Assembly: GCA_037389465.1 (NCBI GenBank)
Contig: JAZARR010000078.1
Location: 620,001-684,000 of the forward strand
Source: Baylisascaris procyonis
Lineage: Eukaryota; Nematoda; Chromadorea; Rhabditida; Ascarididae
Direction of reading: 5' to 3'
DNA: 64,000 bases
Below are positions 24,336-37,900 of the stretch, in pieces (the first letter of the stretch is position 1; every line of letters begins with the position of its first letter). The position numbers were made by a program, and so were the translations under genes. Under the pieces are notes generated by a model. It had not been told where the DNA came from. It ran no database searches and saw nothing but the letters and a program-made list of their open reading frames with translations.

Positions 24336-27300
24336 AGCAAAGATGAGATTGCATTGACGAACTGCGCCGGATGGTGACGCACTGCACAGAGCAGGCTGCA
24401 TTATGTACGCGAGGATAATTTTGATAGATTACATATAAATCTATTGTCGCATGCGAATTTGCTTTGGTGATAGGTGTAATGAGCATACTTATCATCAACG
24501 AAAACTGTGGAAGCTTGTTAATTATAGTGTTTGATGCAATCCGTCAATTCCATCAAATACGCTTCATTGAAAGTCGCAGACCACGTGGAGATCAAAATTT
24601 TTCACCAAGTGACATCTTCATTACGTCACTTTATGTGCCTGACGAGCTAGCCATTGACATGCAGGGAAAAAATTTGTTCGGTAATGAACTGTTATCAGAT
24701 TTTCTTTGAAAGAATGCAAAGTTCGACATGGTCGTGATTCCATTACGACTTCCTTTACATGCACTCAGTTCATGGTCTGTCGAATTTGGGCACATTTTTC
24801 TTCGCTGGAAGCGGTTGCTTTTGAGGAAGCATGGGCAAGATCTGCTGCAATATGGCTACAGGTTAAGGAATTATGCAAACGTATTACGCGCTTTACTGCT
24901 CTTCTGCACTGTAGCAGGAAGATAGATGCGGACAAAGCAGAAGCATCAAGCCAAACATGCGAAAGTGCATCGACGATGAGGGCATCGAAGTCTATATTTT
25001 TGCATACTGCATATAGCACAATGAGGAGGCTAAGGTCAATATGCTACGCAACCAACCTTTGTGATTCGCGATACATCGGTTACTGCGACTGTCTTCGGCA
25101 TACGAGTCAAAAGTAACGCCGTCTGAAATGCACTTCTGAAATAAAAACTGAAAAACGTTTGAGGAAAAATTGGCAAGTACGTTTGAACAAATAGGATTAC
25201 TTTATGTATGCGGACCACTGCATTAACATATTACAGAACATCAGCTTAAAAACAATGTATTCGCGCCAGTCTGTGTTTTCCCGCTAAAACTCTACCGCAT
25301 CATTTATGCAATTCCGCTGATGTCCGCAGTGATCACAAATTTTTATTCCGTATCACATGGGACAGAAGATTCTCAAGAATGTCGAATTCGGAATCTGACA
25401 CCCTAACCCAATCGTGAGTGAATTTATCAAATCGAAACACTACCATACTTATATGACCGTTGCAGCAACTTGAAATTAAAATCAAAAAATACGCTCCACG
25501 CCAATCACACGGAGCAACAAAGGAAAATTCACCTGTTGATCTGTCGACAGATCATCGAATTCGTGCAAATTGACGTCGAGAGCAATGTTAAGAATCTGCT
25601 CACAGAATGTATTCTGAAATCATTTTTTTATCTGCACAGGTTCTACATTTCCCTGATATAATGCCTATCATGAAAGGTTGTAATAATAACATGATTTCTA
25701 ATTTCATAGTATTTTATGCAAACCTTTTCTTTCCGGAAATTGATACTCTTATCATTGGCACGTGATGTGTTCCGTTGACTCGCCACAAGTTCGCATAATA
25801 ATGTGATCAGAAGACCGCAAGCAATCATCGGCGCAAGAACTGCGTCCCTTTTGCAAAAAAAAAAAGTGGATTCAAAATCGCCCACTTCTGCAGTTCACCG
25901 GCTAACCTCCAACGATATTTTCTTCGTGCTGCACCCCAATCTGCGGCGTTTCGAAGCTATAAAAATAAAAGCTTTATTTGCAAAACGCCAATATTTCTTT
26001 GAAAGCATACAATGAAATATATTGGTGACAATTTTTGCTTGTGATGAACGGAACTCGTATAAGAGGTAACAAATAACAAAACCACTCCTCAAATGTATCA
26101 ATTGGAGGTGATGATTGCGGCGACGAATGAAAAAATGATTCAAAAAGAGTAAGAACAAATTAACTCCTGAAGCCGCAAAAACTTCGGGAGTACTGTTTTA
26201 AATGTATTAGAGGAAATAGACTCCAAGAAGATACGAATTTGAGTGGAAAATGAACGATTCGCAATAGGAAACGTGTGTGAACTAAAAGAGAAAACTAGTT
26301 ATGTTTTTGCATCGAAATGCACTAAAAAAGTAACAACTCAAGATGGGTTAATGTAGTTTAATGTGAGAACGCAATGGAAAGCAAAATTTGTGCGCGTCAT
26401 TAAGATAACTCTAGAATTGCTTTTTTAAGTAAGATATTCCATCAGAACAATTTCCATACGCCAACCCATCTGATAATGTAATTGATAAATGTGAAGAAAT
26501 TTTCGAAAGGATCGATGTGAAATAAAGTCGCAACCGTATAGTGCAGACAACATCACTGTTAGCTCACAGCGAAAACAATTAGCCCTCATATTTTCATTTC
26601 CTTAGAAGAGGAGAGTACTGCGGAAACCCGTTGTTATCGCGATTAGAGGACCATTTCTATCATTACACATCTCGTAGCGCAAACAGAACTACATCATCTT
26701 CAACGTACTCCATTAGATGTCATTGGAGAGTTTATTTCTAACTGGTTTGGAAGGTACATCTCCACTTCACTATTATCTATGCCATATTTTCTTGTGGAAA
26801 TACACGGGAAGATAGGAAGAAATATTCACGCAAGGAACAATAAAATGGAACCATGGGGCTCGTTCCACGATGATAAGACCCACAAACGACTGCTGCAATG
26901 CAGGAATCCTTAGAGATTTCGGAAAATCCACGACGATACGGGCATTAACTTCACTAGAGGAATTCCATCTACAGCAACCAACGAACCAAAAAACTTTGAA
27001 GTGTTAAAGCTAAGCTGCTATCAGCAAACTATCGAGCAAGAATCTTGCTGGAGTTTTTCGATTTTCAATCTTTCACATCTTCTGAAGTAGCTCTTCTTCT
27101 GAAATTTCGGCACGTTTGTGCTTTTCTTTAAACTTAGTGGCAGAATATACTCTTATATTTCCAAGCAATACCCACACAAGCAGAGAATTTTCATATTCTT
27201 CGCTCAGTCACATATGAAACCTATTTCTATCTCTGCATATCGGACTACTTCAAATTACCTATCAAAACAACGCCATCATAATATTCGCATTGTAGATCAA

Positions 27301-30300
27301 GTCACAACGATGAAATTACTACGTAGGAGCTCTCAGTAAAGAGTTCGATTAGATTCGGAATCAGTTTTCTGTTCACATTCGTTATGCGAGAACTTGGAAA
27401 AGCGTAAAAAATTTGCGTTATTTCAAAGATAAAACCTGACAATTTGAACTTTGCTAAACAACACAATTTCTCGAAGTGTGAAGATAGTAGCAACCTACGC
27501 TTATTTTTGACTCAAAGAAAATATCTACTGAAGCAAAAATCAGCGTATAGTTTGCGGCAGGCACTCTTTAAATATAGCTTTTGGGTAAAGAACTCAGAGG
27601 ACAGCCTAGCTAAGCTCCCTCTCTTCGAGACGTCACGGTTGGGGAGTTGAAACTCATCACTCCTAAGAATGAATCAATGAATCAATAACTTCCAGAAATG
27701 TAAGGCGATTAGCAATACAGAACGTTACATTTTATGGAATAGTGTAAAAAAGTGTTCGGTTCGATTAAAACTCGTTTCGCATCACTTTCTTAAACCATTT
27801 TGATGTCGTTCCAAGCAATCATGACGTATCGAAGTAACTGATACAACAATATGAGAATATGAGGTATTTCGGATTTAGTAAACTGGTAGTGACTTAGTTG
27901 AAACTCTGAAACTGCAAGAACACTTTCGATGATGGCTGGCTATAATGAAGGAGGGACGAACTGTGCAAAGTGCGTAACATTTTCTCTTTTCAAATGATGA
28001 CAGCGAACGTCACCCTGGCAGATGTAAGAGTAACTCGTTAGCAGCACAAATAATACGCCTAGTGAGAATAATTACGAATTCAAAGAGCTTTGTGAGGAGA
28101 TAAGTGCTAAGAGATAAACTGATATCTGAAAGTCCTTCACTAATAAAAGAGAGGAATCGGCGATAGGCGCTTAAATCTCTTTAATAAAATCAAATAACAA
28201 ATTTTCTCTGAATTTTCATCCCTTAATTGTTCCAATTACCAGCAAACTGCTTTTCCCTCTCAGCTTCAAAATATCTTCGATTTGAACTCCATAAACATTC
28301 ACCAAACATCATTTGCGTTGCATGCATGATAACCCGGAATTTAGCTAGTTCGTACGAATATGCCAAACGCTATCGCTCGTAAATGTCCTAAACATGCTTC
28401 TTTACGACTGCATATGGTGGCGGAATGTCGAAAAAACTCTATCTTTGTTGTCGCGCATTCGACCTTCATCAAATGCAAAACCAAGTTATCGCTACGGGGA
28501 GGATATAATCATAAACCTTGTACAAGACGAATCTTTTCCTTAGCTACAAGATATCATAAAACAGACTCAACCAGTCGGCTCGATTTGACTTTCGCTCTAC
28601 GTTCCATAGATTTCTAACATCACCGAGGCCAACTGCACTAGTTAGATGATACGCTGCGGTCATTGCATACCATTCCACTTACAGAAACGAGTTACAAGCG
28701 CGAGCTGATGATGCATATGCAAACAGTGCAAAGAAAACACTCATAAAGCATGAGCACGGAGCGGTGCTGTCATGCGAACACACACTGCACTAGCCAGAAA
28801 AACTAGACAGACAACGCGGTTAGATGAGCACACCCCGAAACTTCACAACCCTGCAAAACACGCCTAAATTTGATGGATGCTATTGTTCACCATTGCTTTT
28901 GTGTCTCGCGCTCGCGAGTTCTACTTTTGTCCTCAGCAAAAATTGCATGGTGATTACGTTTAAAGAAGCTGTGACTAGCCTCACGCTTTCGATGGTTTTT
29001 TTTCTTTTTTTTTTCTTTTTTGCAGAGAGAACGTGGAGGGCTACTTTTCTACTGCGAGAGCTTTAGACCAAAATGTTGCAAAAAATTGATCAGAGCATTT
29101 ATATTCCAGAATAGTCGAAAATCTGCCAGCAGAACTTGCTTATTGGATCCAGTGTACGTGTAGCAAAGAAAGGGCAAAGTCACCGATGCGAAATTCCACA
29201 AACCCCTAAAACCTCATGTACTGCGACTTATAGCTGTAACCAGAACGGTAGGAAAGAATAGTCAATACAAAACAAACGAATGCATCTCTTGCAGACGGCG
29301 CATGGCATTAAGAGTTAAAGGTGAGATGACTTGTCGCAAGTATGTGTCGGTGTAATACTCCACTAAGTAAGCTCAGGCTGATTCCATGATGAGAAGTGAT
29401 GCAGAGAAGTTATTAGCGAACCAAGCTATGGATAACCGTTACAGCGCATCATAGAGTCGACCATCACATACGGTTTTCATAGTTCTATCCAATCAGTTGA
29501 ATCAACTGTACGAATATTCGTTTTCCTTTCCGAAAATTGGCTGTTTAAAATCTCGTCCAAAGTCGACTTTAGCTTGCTGTTCAAGCCGATTTACCTACAA
29601 AATAATTAAGCTTGCAAATTTCAGAAATGTGCCAATAAATAACTCGCTGAGAATTTGACTAATGGATATCCAGCTAGGTAAGCACCGTGAGTGGGAATTA
29701 TAATTAAACGAACGATGAACACCATACCTGTTCCGGTTTATGAGCTCAAGGTAATCGACGAAAAGAGTGAAAAGTGTTGTTACAACCATTCACGCCTAAA
29801 ATTTCACGACGAAGCATTAAAAAAGGACAAAGAAATTGTGCTTATTATCAAATAAGGCGTGAATTGCCTTACACAACTCCACAAAAACGTCATTTCGTAC
29901 ACTGGTTCGATTGAGGCACTTTTGTCACACTCAACAGCACTTCGAAAAGCGTAAATAGAGGTCAAGATTTTAAAATTCCTCCTCCGAATAAGATGGAAAC
30001 TAGAAATATTGCAGAGATATCGATCCTGGCGCTAGAACTGCAAAGTGGGAAGTGTGATAACGAATGAACATCACTGAGGCGGCCGATAAACAGACTTTTA
30101 CATCGAAATAAAGTGTGTGCTTTCTACAGCGAAATGAGCAAATAAATAACCCAAAGAACAGCACTGGAATTTAGGCAGTGAAATATTTCGCGGAAGTTGT
30201 TAGAGAGCATGTCCACTAACAAACGCGCGCATGCAGGCGTAAAGTCAGAACAACGTGACAGAAAATGGCTCACTGAAGCTAAGTGAACATTTTGAGGGGG

Positions 30301-30340
30301 ACACGCTAAATGTGGCAGTACCGAAGAAAAGTGGGCAAGC
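24336..30340. other. Gene-poor stretch
   Basis: Overlapping open frames at 24464-25116 (+) are the longest here (136 codons at 24706-25116), with a competing frame on the other strand and no recognisable domain. Other short frames (25470-25661, 27118-27650, 28360-28617) look like chance. No splice-bounded exon or RNA gene was found. Confidence 0.4.
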
Positions 30341-30640
30341 GAGAATAGGTTCATTTCATGTCACGGCCCACGGCTCACCTCAGAAGAGATGGAGCATTCA
30401 GGCAAGTACCATGCGGTTAAGTGCATATTTTCGCCACCTTACCAGCCACAGTCGAATGATGAAGCGAGAAGGTTCGCACAGACAGTTAGAAAATGCACAT
30501 GCTCAAGGTGTAGCCTGAGCGATGCGCTTCTAGAAGTGTTCCTCGAGCATAGAGTGACAGTGACAGTTCCTCGTGGACTAGAGGACGCCAACTGAGCTAC
30601 TGATGAAAACACATTTGAGTCGCTTTTCGACATCAGCAGA
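30341..30640 (+). mobile_element. Ty3/gypsy-like integrase remnant, inactive
   Basis: The frame containing 30341-30595 matches the end of a retrotransposon integrase core: CHGPRLTSEE (the block that normally reads as Asp-x-Gly-Pro) followed by CIFSPPYQPQSNDEARRFAQ, which corresponds to the conserved PPYHPQSN block. The catalytic Asp is replaced by Cys, and the catalytic Glu after PQSN is not in its usual place (Arg). After a stop at 30593-30595 a different frame continues with TPTELLMKTHLSR, resembling the usual downstream segment, so there is at least one frameshift. No LTRs were found on either side. This is a decayed fragment of an endogenous nematode retroelement. Confidence 0.75.
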
Positions 30641-31937
30641 AGTACAGCGATAGGAGGTATTGAAGATGAAAAATGACACGATACCGTGAAATAAAATTTG
30701 AGCTCGAGAGAAAGGTAAAGAAAGTCAGATGCAGGAGACAGCTTCGCCACCAGCATCTATTCAGAGCGATGAGATGAATGGGGAATTGAAGTAATAACAA
30801 AATAACTGGACAAAAGAGAATGAACGAAAAAAGAAATATTCAGAGTCAGCATAAGGGCAGAAACTAACGAACTTCAACTAGATCAAGTGAACAAGAAGTA
30901 TGGATATAACGAAGAAGAGTTTGACTATAAAGGTGGAACCCAAAAAAGGCGGATAATTGGAATAAAAGAAAAACATTGAGTTCGAACTGAAGTGAGAATC
31001 GAGATCACAAAATAGTTGAAAGAAAGCCTATAAGGCATCATAAGGGTGAGTGAAGACTTGAAAACGGCATTTCTTCAGCAATGTTAGTAGTGCTCGTCAT
31101 ACAGTGCCTGTCAAAATGCTCTCAAGCTCAAAAGTGGACTATTAATGCAGCCAAATGTGGTAGTCACGGTTAGATAGTTAGCTGTAAAGACCGGAGATGA
31201 GGGAGGGTCATTAGAAGAACAGAGATGATGTTGCAAACAGAATTAACCTCTCATCAAAACACCAAAAGTAAGGTATACTTTACACTTGTTAAAGTTAATA
31301 CGCATGTAAAAGTTTATTGTTTAAATTTTTAATGCACCTTTTCATTCATTTCTTCAGAATTAAACCTCATATTATTACCAACAAAAATGGCTTGAATGTG
31401 CACATTTTTTAAATCCCCACATCTCTGGTGCTGACAATCATTTGTGCTCGAATTTACTTCTAATAAAGAACACATCATAAAGAAGACATCGTGCAATAAC
31501 CGCTTAGGTTTTCATTTCATATTGGTCTTGTAGCGAAAACAAGTGAACGGTCACTTTTGAACAAGACTACCTCTGAGCGGTAACGTTGTTCCAATTCCAT
31601 CGAGGAGTAGAGGTGTAGGGGGATGCTGTTGGGTACGACGGGAGCAGCATTTACGGCATGAGCGTTCCATTTATTTCTCTTCCATTTCTAAGTGCAATTC
31701 CGTGTGGGGAGGGGGAGTAGCAATGTTGAATTTGGAATATTCGCCACTTCGGCACCTTTTAAGGGAGAATGCGGTAGTGGCCTTTTCGCGTCTTGGTTTT
31801 CTTCCATATTTTGTTCCATTACACATTTATATAGAAGAGTATAGATGCTATTATATATATGCTGTCATGAACATGAATTGTATGGTTTAAAATAATGAGA
31901 TTCTTGCGCTTTAAGAGATCTACAAAAACTTCGCAAA
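30641..31937. other. Intergenic stretch upstream of PRPSAP
   Basis: The left part is purine-rich and may be more decayed retroelement. The right part is the 5' flank of PRPSAP. A TTTAAG-type acceptor lies about 25-30 bp before the start codon and could serve for spliced-leader addition, but this is inference. No other exon was seen. Confidence 0.35.
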
Positions 31938-34900
31938 ATGGGTTCATATAAGGCTGATGAAAGCAGCGGTATGGTATTATTGGCCGGCAATTCACATCCC
32001 GAGCTAGCTCGCCTCGTTTCCGAGTAAGTTTCCGTTCTCATCGATCACCTCTGTTGATATAATGGCGTAGACAGCTCTGCTGTACAAACAGTTAAATGTG
32101 GGCAAGGAGTAATTTCTTCATTTGAGGGCATGTGCGATTCATTGGTTTCCTAGAAAGGGCATTATTCTTGGTTTTATGTGCTTTTGGCAAGTCTCTAGTG
32201 GGCTAGCAAAAGCGCATAATATGCCAATTTTTGATCCTTTCTTATCTATTATTGCGGAAAAACCGCTGTAGAGCATTTAGTGTGTTTTCTCACCTGTGTT
32301 CCGCCTCATTTAGGCTTGTCACCACTCATAATGAACATGTGTTTATTAAATTTGCTTGTCATAGCACGTTTATTTTCAGTCGGCTAAACGTAAAGCTTGG
32401 CGATGCGATTGTTTATAACAAAACGAATCGTGAGACATCGGTTGATATAAAGCAAAGTGTGCGTGGAAAGCATGTCTTCATAATACAATCAGGCTCGAAG
32501 TATGCTTGTTCCAGATTCACCGCTTCCGCTTTCCTCTATCTTCATTGAACGCTAGTATTTAAAATCTTTGTAATGAAAAGACATCTGCTCTCAGGCAACC
32601 TGTTCCCACTGAAGTTTGCTTTGTTACCTTTGCATGCGTCAAATTATTGCTACGTAACTTGTCGCCGTTTATTTCTACCCATCACTGCATATCACTGTTA
32701 TCATTTCCAGTTGCACAATATTATTGGTCGATTGGTGTTGCTTTGTTTGCTTCCAGCATTCTTCGTAAGTGTGCATATGTAAGTGCTGCTGCTAGGTGTT
32801 TGTTTGCCTGTTTGATGTGTTTGTTATGGAACGTAAGGCATTCTTTGCGAGATGCATGTTTTTTCTCATCACTTTTTACTCCATTCTTCAGGGCATCCGT
32901 ATTTCGCTTTTTCATATTTCGCATTGTTTACTTCCTCTAATTTTGAATGGTGGAGTTTTGAATAACAAGAGGCCAAGTTTCTTGATCTTGTCCAGCGCCT
33001 TCCAGCATCTTTGGCTGAGCAAATTATAAGGTACTGTTCCGACGAATTTAAAAAGATTAGTATATAATATGGGGAATTGATCTCTGGTACGTTACTGTAT
33101 GGTCTGTGGGAATAATCGATGGTGAGGTGGAGGGAAGGACGTGAAGGAGAAGCGGAGAGGGATGTTGTACAAGAAGAAAAGCAGTACTAACGTTTTATTC
33201 GTACATCACTGAACTGGTTCAGTGGTGAAGGTCTCCCGCTCAGTTTGCATTTTTGGGTAATCGTCGCGTTGTTATCTCGCAGACCGCTTTGTTCCCGAAG
33301 TATTTCTCATGCTTCACATTTGATAGGTTGTTTTTTTTAATTTATGGTTTATTTATGGTTCTCCGTCCTGTCCTGGTTTTGCCGTTGTAATTCATTTGTC
33401 GGAGGAAGTGTTCCCGAATCGAGCAGTCGCGTTTTCCTCGGCCCCAGTTCTGCTCAGTTGTCTGCTGAGAAGAGAGAGCGTACACTGCAGATTCGCCAAT
33501 TTCGAAAGCCATGGTATTCTTGTCCGAGATTGTACGTTCATTTGCACGCTCGCTGTTCAAATGCAAGCAGTTGAGCAGGTCTAGCATTTGATATGCTTAT
33601 GTGTAAGTGAATTATTTGCATGGACGTCAATAACAACATAATGGAGTTGATGATTCTCGTCTATGCGTGTAAGACTTCAATGGCGAAGACAATAACCGTT
33701 GTGATGCCTTATCTGCCCTATAGCAAACAGTGTCGTATGTTACGAAGATCAGCAATTCCAATGAAGCTTATCGCTGATATGATGTGCAAATCGGGTAAGT
33801 CTATATTTTCTTCGATTTCCTAACTTCGTGTTTACTATCATATTGTACCGTTATAGTTACACAGCTACTAACCATCCATAGGCTGACTGCGAGATATCTG
33901 GTTTTCGCGATTTGAGTACGCAGTGATGCGGTTTGTTGATAGTCTGGTTATGATTTTGTTCGTTTTGTTGGCTCATTTTTTGAGGGATTCAGATTAATGG
34001 ATAATTATGGCACCATATCTCTTAGTCAATTGCTAAGGCATCTGTTTCTCCTTTCACTCCTTTTTTGTGTGCCTTTGCAAAAGTGCGTTGTGGACGTCGT
34101 GTCTGTGAATGTGCTTGTCTAATTGTTTGGCCATAATTTTCACCCGATAAACGATATGATGACGTTTTATATCGTATTTGGTTCTGATTCGTCAATCTTC
34201 AAAGAATTTGCGAGATTTAAGCATAAAAACGAATTTGTGTTTATGTAACAGTCTTTGGGTTTTGCTATCACACCAATCGGGTCAAGGAAGAACGAATCTT
34301 CTGCCGAAGATTTGTACAGGTAGCAAAGTCGTTTAAGTTATCGAGGCGTTGTTTTATTACTTGTTGATGACCTACGAACCGGTTGGTGAAACGATTGAAA
34401 TGCAAGATCAAATGTGATTGATCGGTTTCATATTACACATCAAATATTTTGTTGATGTGTTCGCTTTGACTGATTGCCCTGGCTGTGAATAGTTTTTTCT
34501 GGAAGTAGCAAGAGTCGCGTTTATATTCGTTCTGCTGTCCAGTTGTATATATCCAACATCTTTATATTTTATTATTGCAGGAGCTATGCGAATGGTATCA
34601 CTGGATTTGTATAAGAAAGAGATTCAAGGCTTCTTTTCTATACCGGTGGATAATTTGAGGGCTTCACCCTTCTTATTACAGTATATCAAAGAAAACGTAT
34701 GTTTCCACCATCAAACTTTTCAGTTTTTTGGAAGTATACATGACGGCGATGTCTTGTCTCTGCATGTATATGTGTGCATGTACCTGATTTTCTCTCAGGT
34801 AGTTTCAACCAGGTAAACGCTGAAGCCAAAGTTATCAGATTTTATGACCATAATGTAAACTATCGATTGATATGGTATGTCATATTTCATCCTCATTCTT

Positions 34901-37900
34901 GAAACAGAAGTATGTTTTGCGGGCATTTAAATTAATCAGCTTTTTATTTACCCCTTTCAATTGGGGAAAAAACGCATCTTTTGTGTAAGAAAAATATTGC
35001 GAAGTTTCAGATTAGTTAAAATTTGCTGAAATCATTTCGTAAATTTCCTATTTATTAGTAAGTTATGAAATTTATTGATGAGATGAGCAGGACGCAAAGC
35101 ACATACTCATCAGCCTCCCTTCTCTCGCTTCTCATCTGATGATCATTCAAATGATGCAATTTGCGATACATCCACCTTGTAGGCGAACTGATTAATCTGC
35201 AATATTTTCTTCGTTGAGTATCGACATCTTGCGCATATCCGAAAACCCTTTTCATCGTATGGTTTGTAGGAAAATAATTATGATAAACTTGAAAAGACAC
35301 TTTGTTTACTCTGCAGCTATTTGCAAGAAAAGATTTTGAGAATAAAATAACGATTTCAGGACATAATAAGATAACCGCTATGCAACGAGATTCAATTTTG
35401 GAGAAGAGGGGATGGTGGGGGAACGATCACACGAATATATGCATTTAAGGCCTGATTGGATTGCTACTGTTGAAGATGGTTTGAAGCGATATTTTACTTG
35501 AACGTTAGCTGCCCAAAAGAAGTTATAGTTTAGAGCTACACATAATCGTCAGGTGCTTGTCCTGGACGATTTCTGCTTTTTTTTTTAAGAGAGAGCAAGG
35601 GGGGGGGCTAAAATTGATATCAGTTTTATTCTTTGTGATCCAGAGGGAATTCAACATCACTATGCAGCAGTCGGCAGCTCTCATAAATTTCCTGTTTCTG
35701 AGAGGCATGTGTACTTCTACTGAGCGCCTTAATTTTTGCATTTCTTGTGAATGAGGTAAGTTGCAGATTCCTGATTACAAGAATGCAGTTATTGTTGCGA
35801 AAAGCCCCGGGGTTATGAATAAAGCGACGTCATATGCTGATCGTCTTCGACTAGGTTGGTTTCTTTAGGAGATAGATACCTGTTCCCGAAAATTACGTTG
35901 TGATACTTTTGAAGGTAACGGGAGCGTGCATGCATGTGCGGCAAGCGCACCATATATAACCATACTCTACTTAGGGGCTTCCTTTCATTCCTCCTCTTTC
36001 GCCCACAACCTATGTCCTCAAACGAACACCACTGTGCGATCTCTTACTTTGTGTGTTACAGCGTTGTAAGGATTAGTCAAACTTTGCTGGCTACGGCATT
36101 GTGAATGTGTTCGGACGTCAGTCAGCTTCTACTGCTTAGTCCCGAAAAACTCATACGATTAAGTGAATAAGGAAACCGAAAGTAAAATAATACCTCGCTG
36201 GGACACCCAAACGTAATTTCCGTTACGTATGATGGGGAGGGGCAACTATTCATCTTCAATTATTCATGACTTACGAAACAGATGACAGCGTAAAGTTTAG
36301 CGCATATCTGGAATGGGTTGAATCTGGAATGGATTTAATGTTCTTATAATTAATAAAAGTTTGCTTCAAATATTTCTTCGATCGCTTGGAGTGAATTCGT
36401 TTATTCCTTTGATCTCTTAACCGTTAGTTTGTAATGAAATTTATTAATATTCATTGCTTATAAAATTAAGTTTGTGAAATTGCAGAAAATACGCTCTAAG
36501 TGGTTGAAAATTTGTTTCAAGTTAATTACACCGCGAGCATATGGTGGGTGACAGCTAGCTGAAGGTCCTGTGATGACTGAGGTGTTCACGGGGGTTTCTG
36601 TCCCACTAGATAATTTCCAGTTTCAGCTTTTCTTTGTTTGACTTTGATCCAGTTCTTTTTTTTTTCAAATGTTTTCATCTGTCATAATCTGTGTTCTACT
36701 TTCTTCGCATAAGACACGACTAAAGAGATTATATGAAGGATTTCGCACACCTTAGACGATATTCACCTAGTCAGAATTGCGTTTCTTTATTCCTACCGAA
36801 TGCGGTAATACAAATTTCCATACATAAGTATTTCTGTTTTCCGTGCAGAAATACACTTCCAGCAAAGTTTTTACTGATGCCTTGTATAGTTATTGGTGTT
36901 CATTTGAGAGTTGCAATCGGTTAGTTGCAATTCATAAGCTAATGTTTATGCCGATGAAACGTAACCTGCAATGAAAAGTTAATCTCATCGTATGAATTTC
37001 ATGAAACTCCATCTGCAGGTCCCTCAGGTCAGTGTGTCTTTAGCTGTTTCTGTGTTTGTATTGCTGGATTGCGGCACCGGTTTCCATCTTGCTCATAAGC
37101 ACAAAAGTCTGCAGCCGGGATTTTAATTTTTTATTTTTGTTGAGTAGTGAGGTATCATTCCTGTAATCTCGAGCATTATGCCCAATGGATCTCGTGCTGT
37201 TTTTGTCTGGGAACCTGGCTGTGAGCTTCCAGCTCTCGAACACTAAGTTAGCGCTTCTAATTATTTCTCTTCTCACTCTGTGTGTCTCTTTCGTGCTTTC
37301 TTTTCTCGTGGTACACACTACATAATGGCAAATTAAATTCAGCACCTTTTTTATGTGTGGCGGTTAGTGGTGGATTGAGTAACGAAATGAACTCGTCGAG
37401 CTGCCTTGCATCTCTCTCGTCCCATTGAACTCCTTGTCGCAGCGTGTTTGACTTGCTGCATCGTTAAGGTGCTCCATTGTTGCAAGTTGCTCGCCTTTAT
37501 ACTAAAAACCTTGTATTCGTTTGATTCCTCCTCCAATTTCCGCTCCTTTTTCGTTTCCGGATAACATAGCAATCCGGATAACAACAGAGCCATTTCGTCC
37601 ATTTCATTCATTATATTTGGTGGATTTGCAGCGTTGTTTTTATCTCTTCACCGCCGCACACTGATATCTTTTGTTAGTTGTTTCAAGGCGCTTCCTAACC
37701 AACGTGCTGAGTAACTGCTTCCCTCCCCCTGCAAGTCCGAAGACTAAAGAAATTTTAAAAACAAGTTCATTATTATGACAATCGATTGAATCTTTCACAG
37801 ATCCACCCATCCTGTCGTTAAGGAGTGGAGGAGTGGCTGAGTGAGTCCACTGTCCTCTGAAATGTAAAGTATAATGTACGGGAGAGATTTTACTCCCAGT

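Noticed and set aside
33215..33300. tRNA-like A-box (TGGTTCAGTGGT)
   Set aside because: No B-box (GGTTCGAnTCC) at the expected distance and no cloverleaf; it lies in a PRPSAP intron.
33344..33587. Overlapping Ser/Cys-rich frames on both strands
   Set aside because: Inside PRPSAP intron 2, overlapping on both strands, with no acceptor/donor pair.
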